The notes beneath the pieces are model-generated. The model worked only from the letters and a program-made list of their open reading frames with translations. It did no database searches and was not told the DNA's origin. From NCBI RefSeq assembly GCF_024713975.1, contig NC_091097.1, positions 8,178,861 to 8,242,860 of the forward strand: a DNA stretch of 64,000 bases, given 5' to 3'. A program made the translations under genes and the position numbers. Numbering within the stretch: the first letter of the stretch is position 1; every line of letters begins with the position of its first letter. This stretch comes from Paralichthys olivaceus. Its lineage: Eukaryota > Chordata > Actinopteri > Pleuronectiformes > Paralichthyidae. Shown here one piece after another: positions 27,656-38,156 of this stretch.

Positions 27656-27790
27656 TCAGACGGTTCGCAGTAGGAATGAAACGAAAGAACAATGGAGGAG
27701 TCGAGGCGGTGAGAGTGACGGGCTTTTGTTGGCGGAGGTGCCATCTTACCAGGGCGCTGCTGCAGAGGGGCTGTGGGTGTCTGTGGCGCC
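27656..27790 (-). other. cnp: Probable non-coding first exon of cnp
   Basis: The exon carrying the cnp ATG begins at an acceptor (right edge 26379), so an upstream exon is needed. A near-perfect donor, GTCTGA|GTAAGTCGC on the minus strand, lies at 27656 at the end of a GC-rich stretch. The right edge is uncertain. It holds an ATG at about 27744 in good context (AAGATGG) that would start a short upstream ORF. Confidence 0.6.
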
Positions 27791-27959
27791 GCTGACCACG
27801 CGTCTCTCTCCGGGTACAATGACAAGGCAAGTCCTGGGCGCGCAGGCACGCGCTCCGCTCTTCAAGAGGACGAGGCACAAAAAAATCCCGGGAACGCGCA
27901 ACTGGGCGTGGTCACGGACACACCCCTGAGTAGCGGAAGAAGAGCACTGGAGAGATATT

Positions 27960-28520
27960 CTTTTTTTTTTATTAAAGCGATATAAAAATCTTTTTTTTTA
28001 CTCTTCTCACATCTACAGTGAATCTATCTATCCTACCATACAATACAATTTTATCATTTTACATAATGTGCTGTATATATTTGATCATTTTCTGTGTTAT
28101 GTTTGTAGCCTATAGATTTTTTTTATTGATTCTGTATATATTTCTTTTTTGAATCAAAACAACCTTAAACTTTTTTTTTTATACCGCTGCAACATTTCTC
28201 CAAGTTTAAAATGTATTTTTATTTAACATTTTTAAACTTTATTTGTACTGATATTTGAAATAGGACATGATATGGACATTGAAATAAGTCAAACTAGAAT
28301 GACGGCACTGCGGTTTTATGCCTCCATGTGCAAACTGCATATTTCTACATACGTCTTTTGCAGATTCATATAAAGGTCATTGTAACCTCTGACAACTGAA
28401 ACATAATCACTTAATATCTACATCGAGGGGGACCTCTCTATGAAGGCCACCATGTTTTTAACATGCAATTTTTCACTATTGCATGAAAAAAAATGCAAAC
28501 CTAAGCACTATCCTTGTAAA
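27960..28520. other. AT-rich intergenic spacer
   Basis: Between the cnp promoter and a retrotransposon fossil. It holds T-rich runs and no supported gene. Confidence 0.5.
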
Positions 28521-28529
28521 GTAAAAGGA

Positions 28530-29700
28530 CGCAGTTGAGAGGAAGCTTGAAAGGTTGAGTAACATCATCTATGACTACGGAGCATTACATTTTGGAGTGA
28601 CACAGAAAGAACGGATAACATCAACAATGGAAACCAAGTCCAGAAGGCAACTGGAACGCTTGATACAGGAGATGAGTCAGCTTAAAAAGCAGTGGAAAAG
28701 AGCCTCAGTAGAGCAGAGAGGGGGAATTATGCTGCAGGAAGCGTCAAGGGCTGACTGACAACCTTAAGGAGAGTAAAGCACCAAAGAACAGCTTGAAAAA
28801 TAAAAGAATGAGAAATAACTTGTTTCTTTAAAAACCCCTTCAAGTTCATGAAATGTCTCATCACCACAAAGAAGGGAGGAACCCTGAAGACCTTAAAACA
28901 GGACATAGGGGAGCCCCTGGAATCTGATCCAAAAAAGGCATGATCCGTTAGCTATTCCATCTGATATCCCACCATTTGAGCAGCCAGAACACCAAATGGA
29001 TGTGAGCCCTCTGAAATGGAAAGAAGTGAAGAACACAGGGTGGCGGGCAAGAGCGTCATCAGCCCCAGGCACAAATGTTGTCCCGTACAGGGTATGCAAG
29101 AATACTCCTGATGTTCTACACTTTCTTGTGGAAATTAATCAGAGCGGCATGGGTGAAGCAAACAATATCCAAAGCCTGGGGCAGAGCTGGAGGAGAATGA
29201 TACCAAAAGAGGAGGACTGCTCAAACATCAGCCAATTGTGCCCATCAGTCTCCTCAATGTATTAAGCAAGATCTTCTTTAGTGTCATAGCCCAAAGGCTG
29301 ACAAGTTATCTGGTAAAAAAACCAGCTGGTGGATACATTGGTCTAAAAGCTGGAATCCCAGGGTTCTCTGCATGTTTAGAACACATGATGTTTAGCATGA
29401 TCTCTGAAAAGTGAAAAGAAAGATCTACATGTCATCTTCCTTGACCTCACAAATGCATTTGGTTCAGCACCATATAGTGTCCTCTGGGCTGCTTTTGACT
29501 TCTTCAAAGTACCAGAGCAAATTTGATTAGAGTCTACTTTGAAGATCTGCAATTCTGCTTCACGACGCCAGATTTTGCAGCCATATGGCAGTGTCTTACA
29601 AACCAGTAGCAAGTCAGATTTACCTTTAGCCTCAGCATACCCTCAAGTTTGGCCTGTATCGTTGATTAGAAGGCTGATGACTTCATGACGGTAAGGCGCA
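28530..29700 (+). mobile_element. Fossil non-LTR retrotransposon (reverse transcriptase fragment)
   Basis: Broken plus-strand frames encode, in order, a linker-like stretch (residues such as VERKLERLSNIIYDYG), a block with GTNVVPYRVCKNTPDVLHFL and IPKEEDCSNISQLCP, then LKAGIPGFSACLEHMMF, and LHVIFLDLTNAFGSAPYSVLW, which carries the RT motif A aspartate. The order matches the RT domain of LINE-type elements. Frames are interrupted by stops (for example just before the LHVIFLDL block) and frameshifts. The endonuclease part and the C-terminal end are missing or unrecognisable, so it is dead. The clade is not determined. Confidence 0.85.
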
Positions 29701-29918
29701 CAACTGAAGGTATATCCCTAACATCCGCTGGTGGCCACTACTACATGCTTCAACTTAAATTTAAAAAAAGGATTTTTTTCATAAATTATTTCATATATCT
29801 TTATATTTTATAGATAGAAAGATAGAAAGATACATAGACTTAGAAGGAATCCAGAGAGTGCACATATTAACAGACAATAATTAAGAGTGCAAACTGATGT
29901 ATGTGTACGTGAAAACAT

Positions 29919-30379
29919 CAAATTCAATCAATCAAATTGATTTATATAGCACGGTATCACAACAAACAGTTGTCTCAGGGTTTTGCAGAAAAGTCCAAGA
30001 TCTTAAGAAACACCAAATCCAACTTGTTCCACACCGAGCAAGCATGAGCAACAGCGGGGAGGAAAAACCCCCAGGTGGAAAAAACCTCCGGCAGAACCGG
30101 GCTTGGTGTGGATGGCCTCTGCCAGGACCGGTTGGGGTGATAGAGAAAGAACAAAAGGAAATAAAGGGGGGGGGGGGGGGGGGGGGGGGGGTGTCATGGC
30201 CTTGAATCCAGCCCGGGAATCTCCACATGGACGTTCGCATGGACTTCCAAGGGTGTGGGGGTCCCCCTGGGGCACCCCTGCCTCCCTCATGGTCCAACAT
30301 GCGCAGTAGTAGGACCCATGGCTCCAAAGGTGAGAGGTCCTCAGGCGAGAGTGCTGGTGTCAGAAGAGGATGAAAACAT
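29919..30379 (+). mobile_element. Teleost SINE-like insertion with 9-bp target-site duplication
   Basis: A 461-base insertion bounded by TGAAAACAT at 29910-29918 and 30371-30379. The matching site in the other ttc25 copy (TGAAAACAC at 34238-34246) is empty. The body starts with 'ttgatttatatagcac', contains 'gaggaaaaaccccc', 'acctccggcagaacc' and 'gaccggttggggtgatagag', and has a long G run (about 30167-30191). From memory this is a common dispersed repeat in fish genomes. Reading frames in it are not genes. Confidence 0.75.
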
Positions 30380-30486
30380 TTATCCTCTTCTGACTTTTTT
30401 GGTCCACTCAGACGTAACTGGATACATCCTCATTGTGGTAGTTGTTGTTGTGCTTCATAAAGAGCCTGGTAAGTTGATTGAGAATG

Positions 30487-31880
30487 GACGGCGTAGTCTC
30501 TGGCTTCTTTGTGGAGACCGAACTCCAGGTAACACGGACCAATCTCGTGAAATAACCAGGTCTTCTCTACACCGCCGTGGAGGAGAGGGATCTTGTTTTC
30601 CCTGCTGAATTATAAACACCTTGGTAAGGTTCTAAGGCATTGTCCACATTGTTCTTTATTCTCCTCAGTCAGATGCTGAATAGAAGTACTTGGCTGTGCC
30701 TTCCATACAGGTTAGTCACTCAGAAACATAATATTGTGCTTCAGAAGCGAGGTTGGGTTGAATATTACATATAGAAAAACTGTTAAGTCTGTGTTAGCCC
30801 AGAAAATATCTATAAGACTCATTTCCGCATCTTTTTGGAGAAATGATACATACACATTCATTTCCTTCTTTCTGATATGTGGTCTGTGAGACAGCATGAC
30901 CCAATTATTTAGATTTCAAGCATGAGTTGTGAAGAGGATATCCATATGCTGCCATTACTACATAACTACAAAACTGTGTTAAATTACTTACTGTTAATAC
31001 AGTTTATTATGTCTTTCTGTGCCTTTAGGATACCCAGTTTGAAATCCTTCATCTGTGGACGCAGCTTGTGTCCTCGGTGGTAATACATCAGTGCATATTC
31101 AAGTTCTCCCATGTAGAACAAAGCCTCTGCCTTCTGGTACAGTCCCTATAAAATAATGACAAAATAAATACGAAGACCTCTTTCATACATGAAGGTTTTT
31201 TTTCTAGTCCTGCTGTTTACCTCACAAAAAGTCTTATCATCTTTGAGTGAAGCTTCTGCATCTCTTAGAGCTTTTTCAAATTGCCCCATGCGCATGTAAC
31301 ATCTCGACCGACAAACAAGGCGATTCTTCTCATCCGGATTGAGAGCCAGCGCCTGAACAAAGACCAAAAGCAAAGTGTTATACGCATTCAAGTTGTACTG
31401 AAATGTTCATATTCATGGATAGCAGATCGGTTTGAAATGCAAGTCACTTTATCTGGGTGATCAACCACGAAGAATGACAGGACATGACAGATACCTTGTG
31501 AAAAAATTGTTTTTTCACTTGTATGGAGGCCCGTTCCCACCAGTGAAAGAATGTAGAAATGTAAAGGTGGTTACAAATTGATCATTGCTGTATAAATACA
31601 ATCTGATCCACAGTGTATTTGTCAGTTAAGATGGAGGTTGATGACACAGTACTTGGTAATTGTTTTTGCTGCACTACTGTACTGGTATTTCTTTTTGTCT
31701 AAAACAAATTTATTCAATACAAATTCAACATTTATTGTCATGACTGAGGATAGGTTAGCAGTTACTTACTGCTGTGAAGTTCTCCACAGCCTTTTCATCC
31801 TCTCCTTTAAGGTATAGCTGAGTCCCTGTGGTCAATAAATTACAGAACCTTTGGCCTTCACAGTCTTCATCAGAAGACAT
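30487..31880 (-). pseudogene. Partial tandem copy of ttc25, exons 1-3 intact, remainder broken
   Basis: Exon 1 is 31880-31770 (starts MSSDEDCEGQ, 37 aa), exon 2 is 31352-31221 and exon 3 is 31145-30992. All three keep GT-AG sites and the phases and sizes of ttc25 exons 2 and 3 exactly. Exon 4 (right edge 30883) keeps its acceptor but reads NHISERRK then TGA at 30858-30860, giving a predicted 140-aa peptide covering only the N-terminal TPR part. Beyond this are scrambled remnants: an exon 5 piece at 30650-30705 whose acceptor AG has become GG, an exon 7 scrap at about 30626-30650, and an exon 9 piece at 30487-30600. Exons 6, 8 and 10 are absent. The 5' part could still be transcribed, so this is a truncated duplicate or pseudogene; expression is unknown. 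Confidence 0.8.
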
Positions 31881-31899
31881 ATTAGCGATTGTTATTGTA

Positions 31900-33980
31900 G
31901 TGCTGATAGCCGATATTTGTTGTTGCACTGTTCCTGGAGGTACTGCAATGATCAAGGTCAGTTTAATTCCTTTTATTATTTTATTCTTTGGAATGTTCTT
32001 ACATTATAAGGGTGTGTGTCTTTGATCTTTGTATTCTGATAGATGATCATAGACTGTATAGGAAGAAACAGATCGAGTAAATGGCGGTAATGCACTTTGA
32101 TGTTGGCTGCCACACACCAATAAAACAAACAAAGAAGAATAAGAAGTAGATCAGGCTGTTTTAGGTTTTAGTTTTTTTTAGGTTCATCTTGGTGATGACG
32201 GCCTGGAAATAAAATCCTGCCTGATGACTGCACAGGGTATTCAGCCATCATAAATGCGATTCCAAACAGTGCTCAGTGCAAAGGGAACCGGGAACTGTGC
32301 AGGGAAGAAGCAAACAACAGTTCATCAGGTTGCCGGAAGTTGACAAGAAAAACTATCCATCAGTCAATGTACCTCACTGGAGCGCTTAAAAGAAACTGGA
32401 GAAACTGCGACTGCAACAGCCCTTAAACTGCTTGGAGCATATGTGATTATGGAGATCACAAAGGATATATATGAACTTATTCTGCAGAAAACATTTTTTT
32501 CATAAGGACAACGATGTAAAACATGGAACCAAAGCATACACCTACATAACAAATGAATGTAGTTCCACATTGTATTAAATCTATACTTGATATTTAAAAC
32601 AATTTGATTTATTATTTGTCAGCTGCAGTCCCTAATGCTGTTTAAATGTACTGGGTTCTTGAAGGTGGGTACAATATTTACTCCATCCTCATACAAATGG
32701 AATTGAAAAACACTACTCAATAATGGTTAATAAAAATTGATAAACATAAAAACAGGTTACATTTAAACCTGTTTTTAACCTTATCTTTAACCTTATTTTT
32801 ACTTTAGGTCTCCCTATTACAGGGGAGAATTGATAGTTTAATAATTTTCACATATATTAGCACATCAGCTACATTATACATACCTGCCTTCTTAGCTTTC
32901 AAACATCAAGACGACTGCATGTCTGACGGGCCTTGTAGAGTTAGATACACAAACATCACTATACATTAATGGTATAAGTACCTGTACCTCTTTATAAGTT
33001 ATTAGCCAGGACAGTTTTCAAAATAACAAGATATCCCATGAATATTAAACAGTCACAGTAATATGCATCGTTGCAGTTGACATCCTGGAAGAAGAGGTGG
33101 AGGAAGGTCCATGTCCAAGAGCAAAACAAAAACATATGACAAGTTCTGCACTTTCACCTCAAAAAGATAATTATTAGGAATAATGACTGTCTCTACAACC
33201 GTTCACAATATACAGGCATTATACAAGCCCTCAAATTAATACTATTTCCCATCTCAACTTGGTGGAGTTACTCCTGCCTGTGAACAGGCTGTCCTTTGTT
33301 GGGCTGTCTCCTCAGTTGTCTTTTGATTAAAATATTGCTTTTTATTTAGTACACCATAACCCTAATAAGTCTAACAACAAGTTTATATAATAGGGGATAG
33401 AGATTAGCAAACAATTAGTTCAAGACAGCACTATACAAGGTTTAAGTTAAATAAAAGTACAGTATACCAAACTTTTACAAACACAACAAGCTCGTAGCTC
33501 TCAGTCAAACCAGTGAACAAATATTATATTAAAATGGTTTACATTTGAAACTAATGACTGGTTATTACATATACCCAATACCATACCATCTCTTGTTTAA
33601 CTAGGACATACACATTGGAGCCAGCGACAAATTTCAAAAGGCTGTGTAGAGGAAAGTGGATTTACAGATCCTAGCTCTCCCCCTCAAGTTTTACATTCCA
33701 GTGAAGCCTTTCTCCTGTATTTATCTGCGGAGCAGCAACTAGGCAACCGTTGGAAGCCAACAAACCCCGTCAAGGTGGGTTGATGGTGATGATAAGCATC
33801 CTGCATGGCAGCAGCTGGAGCTCAGCTTCTCCCCCCTCGCTACATCCCAGCCAGTGGACTGCATTGCTGCTGTGACTACAGTGCACAGATAGCTTGTGAA
33901 GGTTGAAGTATTTTGGAGTTCTATGCACCAGAGGTTGGCAATACTCATTATTTTGTAAATTAAGTAAACATACATCTAAG
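31900..33980. other. Intergenic spacer between the two ttc25 copies
   Basis: About 2 kb of AT-rich sequence with no supported gene. Small open frames on both strands lack splice context or recognisable similarity. Confidence 0.55.
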
Positions 33981-33990
33981 TTTGAAGGTT

Positions 33991-33996
33991 TTTATT
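33991..33996 (-). terminator. Candidate ttc25 polyadenylation signal
   Basis: AATAAA on the minus strand about 360 bases past the last in-frame stop of ttc25. It fits a short 3' UTR and supports the gene ending near here. Confidence 0.4.
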
Positions 33997-34351
33997 GAAA
34001 GAAAGCTAAAGTATAATAAAACCCACAATATCAACTAAGGAACAAAAAGTGTGTGTGAGTGCACTGTATTGTTTTTTGTTTGAGTTTTAGTGATGGCATC
34101 GGTCATGTTTTGCCAACATAAAAGACGTCCCCTGCTGTTACTGCTCTGTGGAACATAATTACAGACATAGATAACTGAAGCAATTGCCAAATGCTGTTGC
34201 CAGTTAATTACAACTTGCAAACTGATGTATGTGCACATGAAAACACTTGTCCTCTTCTGACTTTTTTTGTCCCCTCAGTCGTAACTGGATACATCTTCAT
34301 CGTGGTTGTTGTTTTGCTTCATCAAGAGCCTGGAAGGTTGAATGACAAATA

Positions 34352-37296
34352 TCAGCCAACAAAAATATACTTTAAATGCTCAGCTGATTGGGAAAGGGAA
34401 GCAGACAACAACAGAGTGGGAACCTTCTGAATTGCATTTGTGAGGAAGTCGTCTTCTTGCAGTTTGGCATGGGTCAAAGCTCTCTCAAAGCTGGCGACGC
34501 AGGATTCAATATTTCCAAGTTTCACTGATGTTAAAAAAGTGGAGAAAGTACTATTAGAGATCAGAACAATAAGTTGTTCAGTGACAACAGCTTCAAAAAG
34601 CAAATAATATCACTGTTTATCACATGAAGTATTCAAATTCAGACTAAGAATTACTTTCTGATTGCGCCAACAACACATTGGCATTTATATGCCATTGGTC
34701 ATCAGCAATTTCATCAGCTGCAGTGAGAGAACGGATGCCGTAGTCTCTGGCTTCTTTGTAGAGACCGAGCTCCAGGTAACACCGACCAATCTCGTGAAAT
34801 AACCAGGTCTTCTCTACACCACCGCATAGCAGGGGGATCTTCTTTTCCCAGCTAAATTATAAACACACAGATAAGAAAATTAGGTTAAAAAAAAATGTCA
34901 CAGATAAACAAATCATCTATTGTCACCATTGTTCGATGCAAAGCATTGCTTGTGAAAGAAAGGTGTGACTATATGTTGCGTATATATTTTTACATGTGTT
35001 TTGCATTTGTTTGTTTTTATAATTTTCATACAACTCAATGGCCTGTGTGAAGTCTCCAATTTGGGCATAGACTCTGCCAATGTTGTCCAGTGCCCGGGAC
35101 ATTGCCTCTGGGTGATTGCTGTGGAAGAGAAAAAATTGTTGAGCATTTTTTGTTCTATACTGTCTATATCTATACACTTGTGCTGTTTCTTCTGATTCTC
35201 ACCACTGTTTAGCCAACTCCAAGTCTTTTTGGTGATGTTCTAAGGCGTTGTCCATATCTCCAAGCTCGATCAAGGCATTCCCAATGTAACTGTGCAGGCT
35301 GCCCAAAACATCTTTCTTGTCGGGTACCTCTTTCTCAGACCATCTCTGCACCTCCTCCATGACTTCTTTTGCCTTCTTGAGACTACCCTCCGCATTTCCC
35401 GAGGTCAACTCTGAGACAACAAACATACATTTAACATTTTTATGCGAAGGAAAAAGTCTAGCCAGAAGCCTGATTTACCTGCATCAATGACATCCAGGCT
35501 CTTCAGCAGAAAACGAGCAGGTTCACGGGGAGCTTGAGAAGGCTGCTTGCTACATTTTTTCCCCGTGCGCTTACTCTGCCTTTCCCGTTTCCCAGGTTTC
35601 TTCTGGTTAAAGAGGTCGGTGCAAGTGTCAAGATATTTCAGGGAGGTCTGAATGACGTCCTGCAGGTTTTCCCCACCCTTTGTTTTTCCATTTACCAAGC
35701 CTGATTTGAAAGTGACAGCAAATGTAGTGTTTATTTTATCTGATAGTTTCAAATATAAGACATAGAGACAAAAAAAAAATCCTATTATTAGGCAAATATG
35801 AATCACACAGTACCTTCAACTTTCAGCAGGTTTTCAAGATATTTCTTGTCACTGTAAAACTCTCCAAACACCTGCCTGGTAAACTTCTCACTTTTGGGAG
35901 TCTTCTGGGTCTGGTCTTTGTTCTCCTCGGTCAGATGCTGAATAGAAATACTTGGCTGTGCCTTCTGTACAGGTTAGTCATTCAGAAACATAATATTGTG
36001 CTTCAGAAGGAGGATGTGTTGAACATTAGAAAACTGTAAAGTCTCTGCTAGCCCAGAGATTGGAGAATCAATCCTGGTTGCGACACAGTAAAATGAATTG
36101 GTGGCTGTATGCGTGCATGCTTCTTAAACACTGGGTTACTGAAGGCGAAAGTGACTGTAAGACTCACCTCATCTTTTTGAAGAAATGATGCCCCTTCATT
36201 AATTTTTGGTTTTACGGAGGTGTGGTCTGTGAGACAGCAGAGAAGACGGAATGATTTAGATTTTAAGCATAAGTTGTGAGGAGGACATTCATATGCTGCC
36301 ATTACAATTTAACTTAGTTAAAGGTTCAGTGTGTAGAAATTAGTGATATCTAGTGGTGAAGTTACATGTTGCAGCTGAATACCCCTCACTTCACCCTCCC
36401 CTTCCAAACATGAAAGATAACCTGTGGTAGCCTTCAGTTGTCATAAAAACTAAAAAGGTTTGTCCAGTTTGGACTACTGTAAAAAAATATGGCCGCCTCC
36501 GTGGTGAAAACATCAGTAGGATTATTTCATATTCTGCCAATAGATCCCTTTCAACTAAATCTTACAGACTGGGCCTTTGAATTACTTACTGTTTATACAG
36601 TTTACGATGCCGTCCTGTGCTTTTTGGATACCCAGTCTGAACTCCTGCATCTGTGGACGCAGCTTTTGTCCTCTGTGGTAAAACACCAGCGCATATTCAA
36701 GTTCTCCCATGTGGTACAAAGCCTCTGCCTTCTGGTACAGTCCCTAAAAAGTATGATAAAATAAATACCAAGGCTTCTCTCATTCATTTTGTTTTCTTTG
36801 TCTAGTCCTGCTGTTTACCTCACAACAAGTCTTGTCGTCTTGGAGTGAAGCTTCTGCATCTCTTAAAGCGTTTTCAAATTGCCCCATGTGCAGGTAACAT
36901 CTGGACCGACAAACAAGGCAATTCTTCTCACCAGGTTTCAGAGTCAGTGCCTGAACAAAGACCAAAAACAAAGTGTAATACACATTTCAAAGATGTACTG
37001 AAATTTACTTGCAGTGTATTCTTGAAAAGCAGATCGACTTGAAATGCAAATCACTGTATCTGGGTGATCGACCAGACAAAATAAGAGGAAAAATTACAGA
37101 TACCTAAAAAGAATGATGAATCGAGATTCTGAGATAAAACACATATGTATGTCAGTCATTTTTTTCAGTTATTAAGCGGTGTAAATAGGATTCCATACAA
37201 ACAAACCCACTTATAATGGTTGGCTTCATTAACAAGATCAATGAGATGAAAAGGTAGACTCTTGCATTACAATAGGGAGAAAATGTATAGTATTGG

Positions 37297-37339
<43 letters not shown>

Positions 37340-37626
37340 GTATTGAGTAATGAGGCTGACACCGATATTTTTTGTAGAGCTGGTTACTATTTGAGAGTTG
37401 CTGTATAACCAGATCCAAAGAGTATTTGATAGTTAGATCAAGGTTTGTGGATGACACAGCGCAGAAGATTATGGTTTCCTTATGGTTGGTAGTTACTCAC
37501 CGTTGTGAAGCTCTCTGCAGCCTTTTCCCAGTCTCCTCTGTGGAACAGAACATTCCCCAAGTCCATTAAATCACTAAACACATCCCTGGACTTTTGGCCT
37601 TTGCTGTCTCCATTCGTGTCAGACAT
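34352..37626 (-). CDS. ttc25: Tetratricopeptide repeat protein 25 (outer dynein arm docking complex subunit 4)
   Basis: Ciliary protein of the outer dynein arm docking complex (also called odad4), needed for motile cilia. Exons: 37626-37501, 36950-36819, 36743-36590, 36226-36168, 35964-35814, 35700-35479, 35410-35203, 35118-35032, 34851-34655, then a last recognised exon from 34524. Phases close throughout. N-terminal TPRs are seen in EKNCLVCRSRCYLHMGQFEN and GLYQKAEALYHMGELEYAL. A basic linker (KKPGKRERQSKRTGKKC) follows, then C-terminal TPRs (GNALIELGDMDNALEHH, ALDNIGRVYAQIGDFTQAIE, TWLFHEIGRCYLELGLY). The 3' end is unclear. Reading on from exon 10 gives a stop at 34352 (502 aa); splicing at an unconvincing GTTCCC donor at 34423 would need a further exon that I cannot find. 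The intron between exons 3 and 4 holds a MITE. Confidence 0.92.
36318..36581. mobile_element. MITE with TTAAAGG...CCTTTGA inverted ends, in a ttc25 intron
   Basis: The left end reads TTAAAGGTTCAGTGTGTAG and the right end is its approximate inverse (CTTACAGACTGGGCCTTTGAA). Internal words such as 'atctagtggtgaagtt', 'gaatacccctc' and 'atggccgcctccgtgg' match, from memory, a very common teleost non-autonomous DNA element. The corresponding intron of the partial ttc25 copy (30950-30991) lacks it. The plus-strand open frame starting MAASVVKTSV belongs to the element and is not a gene. Confidence 0.8.
37299..37336. repeat. (AT)19 microsatellite in ttc25 intron 1
   Basis: Perfect AT dinucleotide run inside the first intron of ttc25, absent from the same intron of the partial copy. 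Confidence 0.97.
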
Positions 37627-37939
37627 TTTCATTCACTTCAAACAGTGCAACACTAAGACAGTTTAACTTTAGAAGGTATGTAAACACTTCAATGTCTCTG
37701 GTATCCTAGCAACAACCAACAAACCAGAAGCAGGGCAAACATCGCCATCTGTTGCCCATTTAATGCAGCACCCTTGTAACACCACTCGTAAATTGTTGAA
37801 ATCTATTTTCTAACTTACAAATGTCAGTCCCTTAAACATGCCTGATTTTTTGCATGAAGATCCGTGAATTATTCTGTGAAATCAATAAAAATGTGGAAGA
37901 AAAAAGTGAAAGGTAAATCCTGGATCAGCATTGAAATTT

Positions 37940-38085
37940 TACGGGTTCTTGACCAGACGCACACAGCATCCTTCCATCACATTTCTAGGTAATCGGTCCA
38001 GTAGTTTTGTGTAATCCTGCTAATTAAAACACAGACAAACACCGATGAAAACATAACCTCCTTGGCGGAGGTAATAATATATACA
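37940..38085 (+). mobile_element. Dispersed repeat fragment, same family as 16850-16995
   Basis: It contains 'atccttccatcacatttctag', 'agtagttttgtgtaatcctgc' and ends 'acataacctccttggcggaggt'. It lies between ttc25 and the dnajc7 3' UTR. Confidence 0.65.
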
Positions 38086-38150
38086 GACATTACTCTACCA
38101 AAACAAAAGGACACAAAATGTTGTTTTGGGTAAATCCAGAGGAGGCCAAC

Positions 38151-38156
38151 TTTATT
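38151..38156 (-). terminator. Candidate dnajc7 polyadenylation signal
   Basis: AATAAA on the minus strand about 1.2 kb past the dnajc7 stop. If used, 39394 down to about 38140 is 3' UTR, which accounts for the lack of other features in this stretch. Confidence 0.35.

Noticed and set aside
29897-30327. Overlapping frames with poly-Gly or poly-Pro
   Set aside because: They run through the G homopolymer inside the SINE-like insertion.
32364-32570. 68-aa minus-strand frame between the ttc25 copies
   Set aside because: No similarity, no splice signals in frame, and a length expected by chance.
36489-36764. 91-aa plus-strand frame starting MAASVVKTSV
   Set aside because: It starts inside a MITE and runs antisense through ttc25 exon 3.
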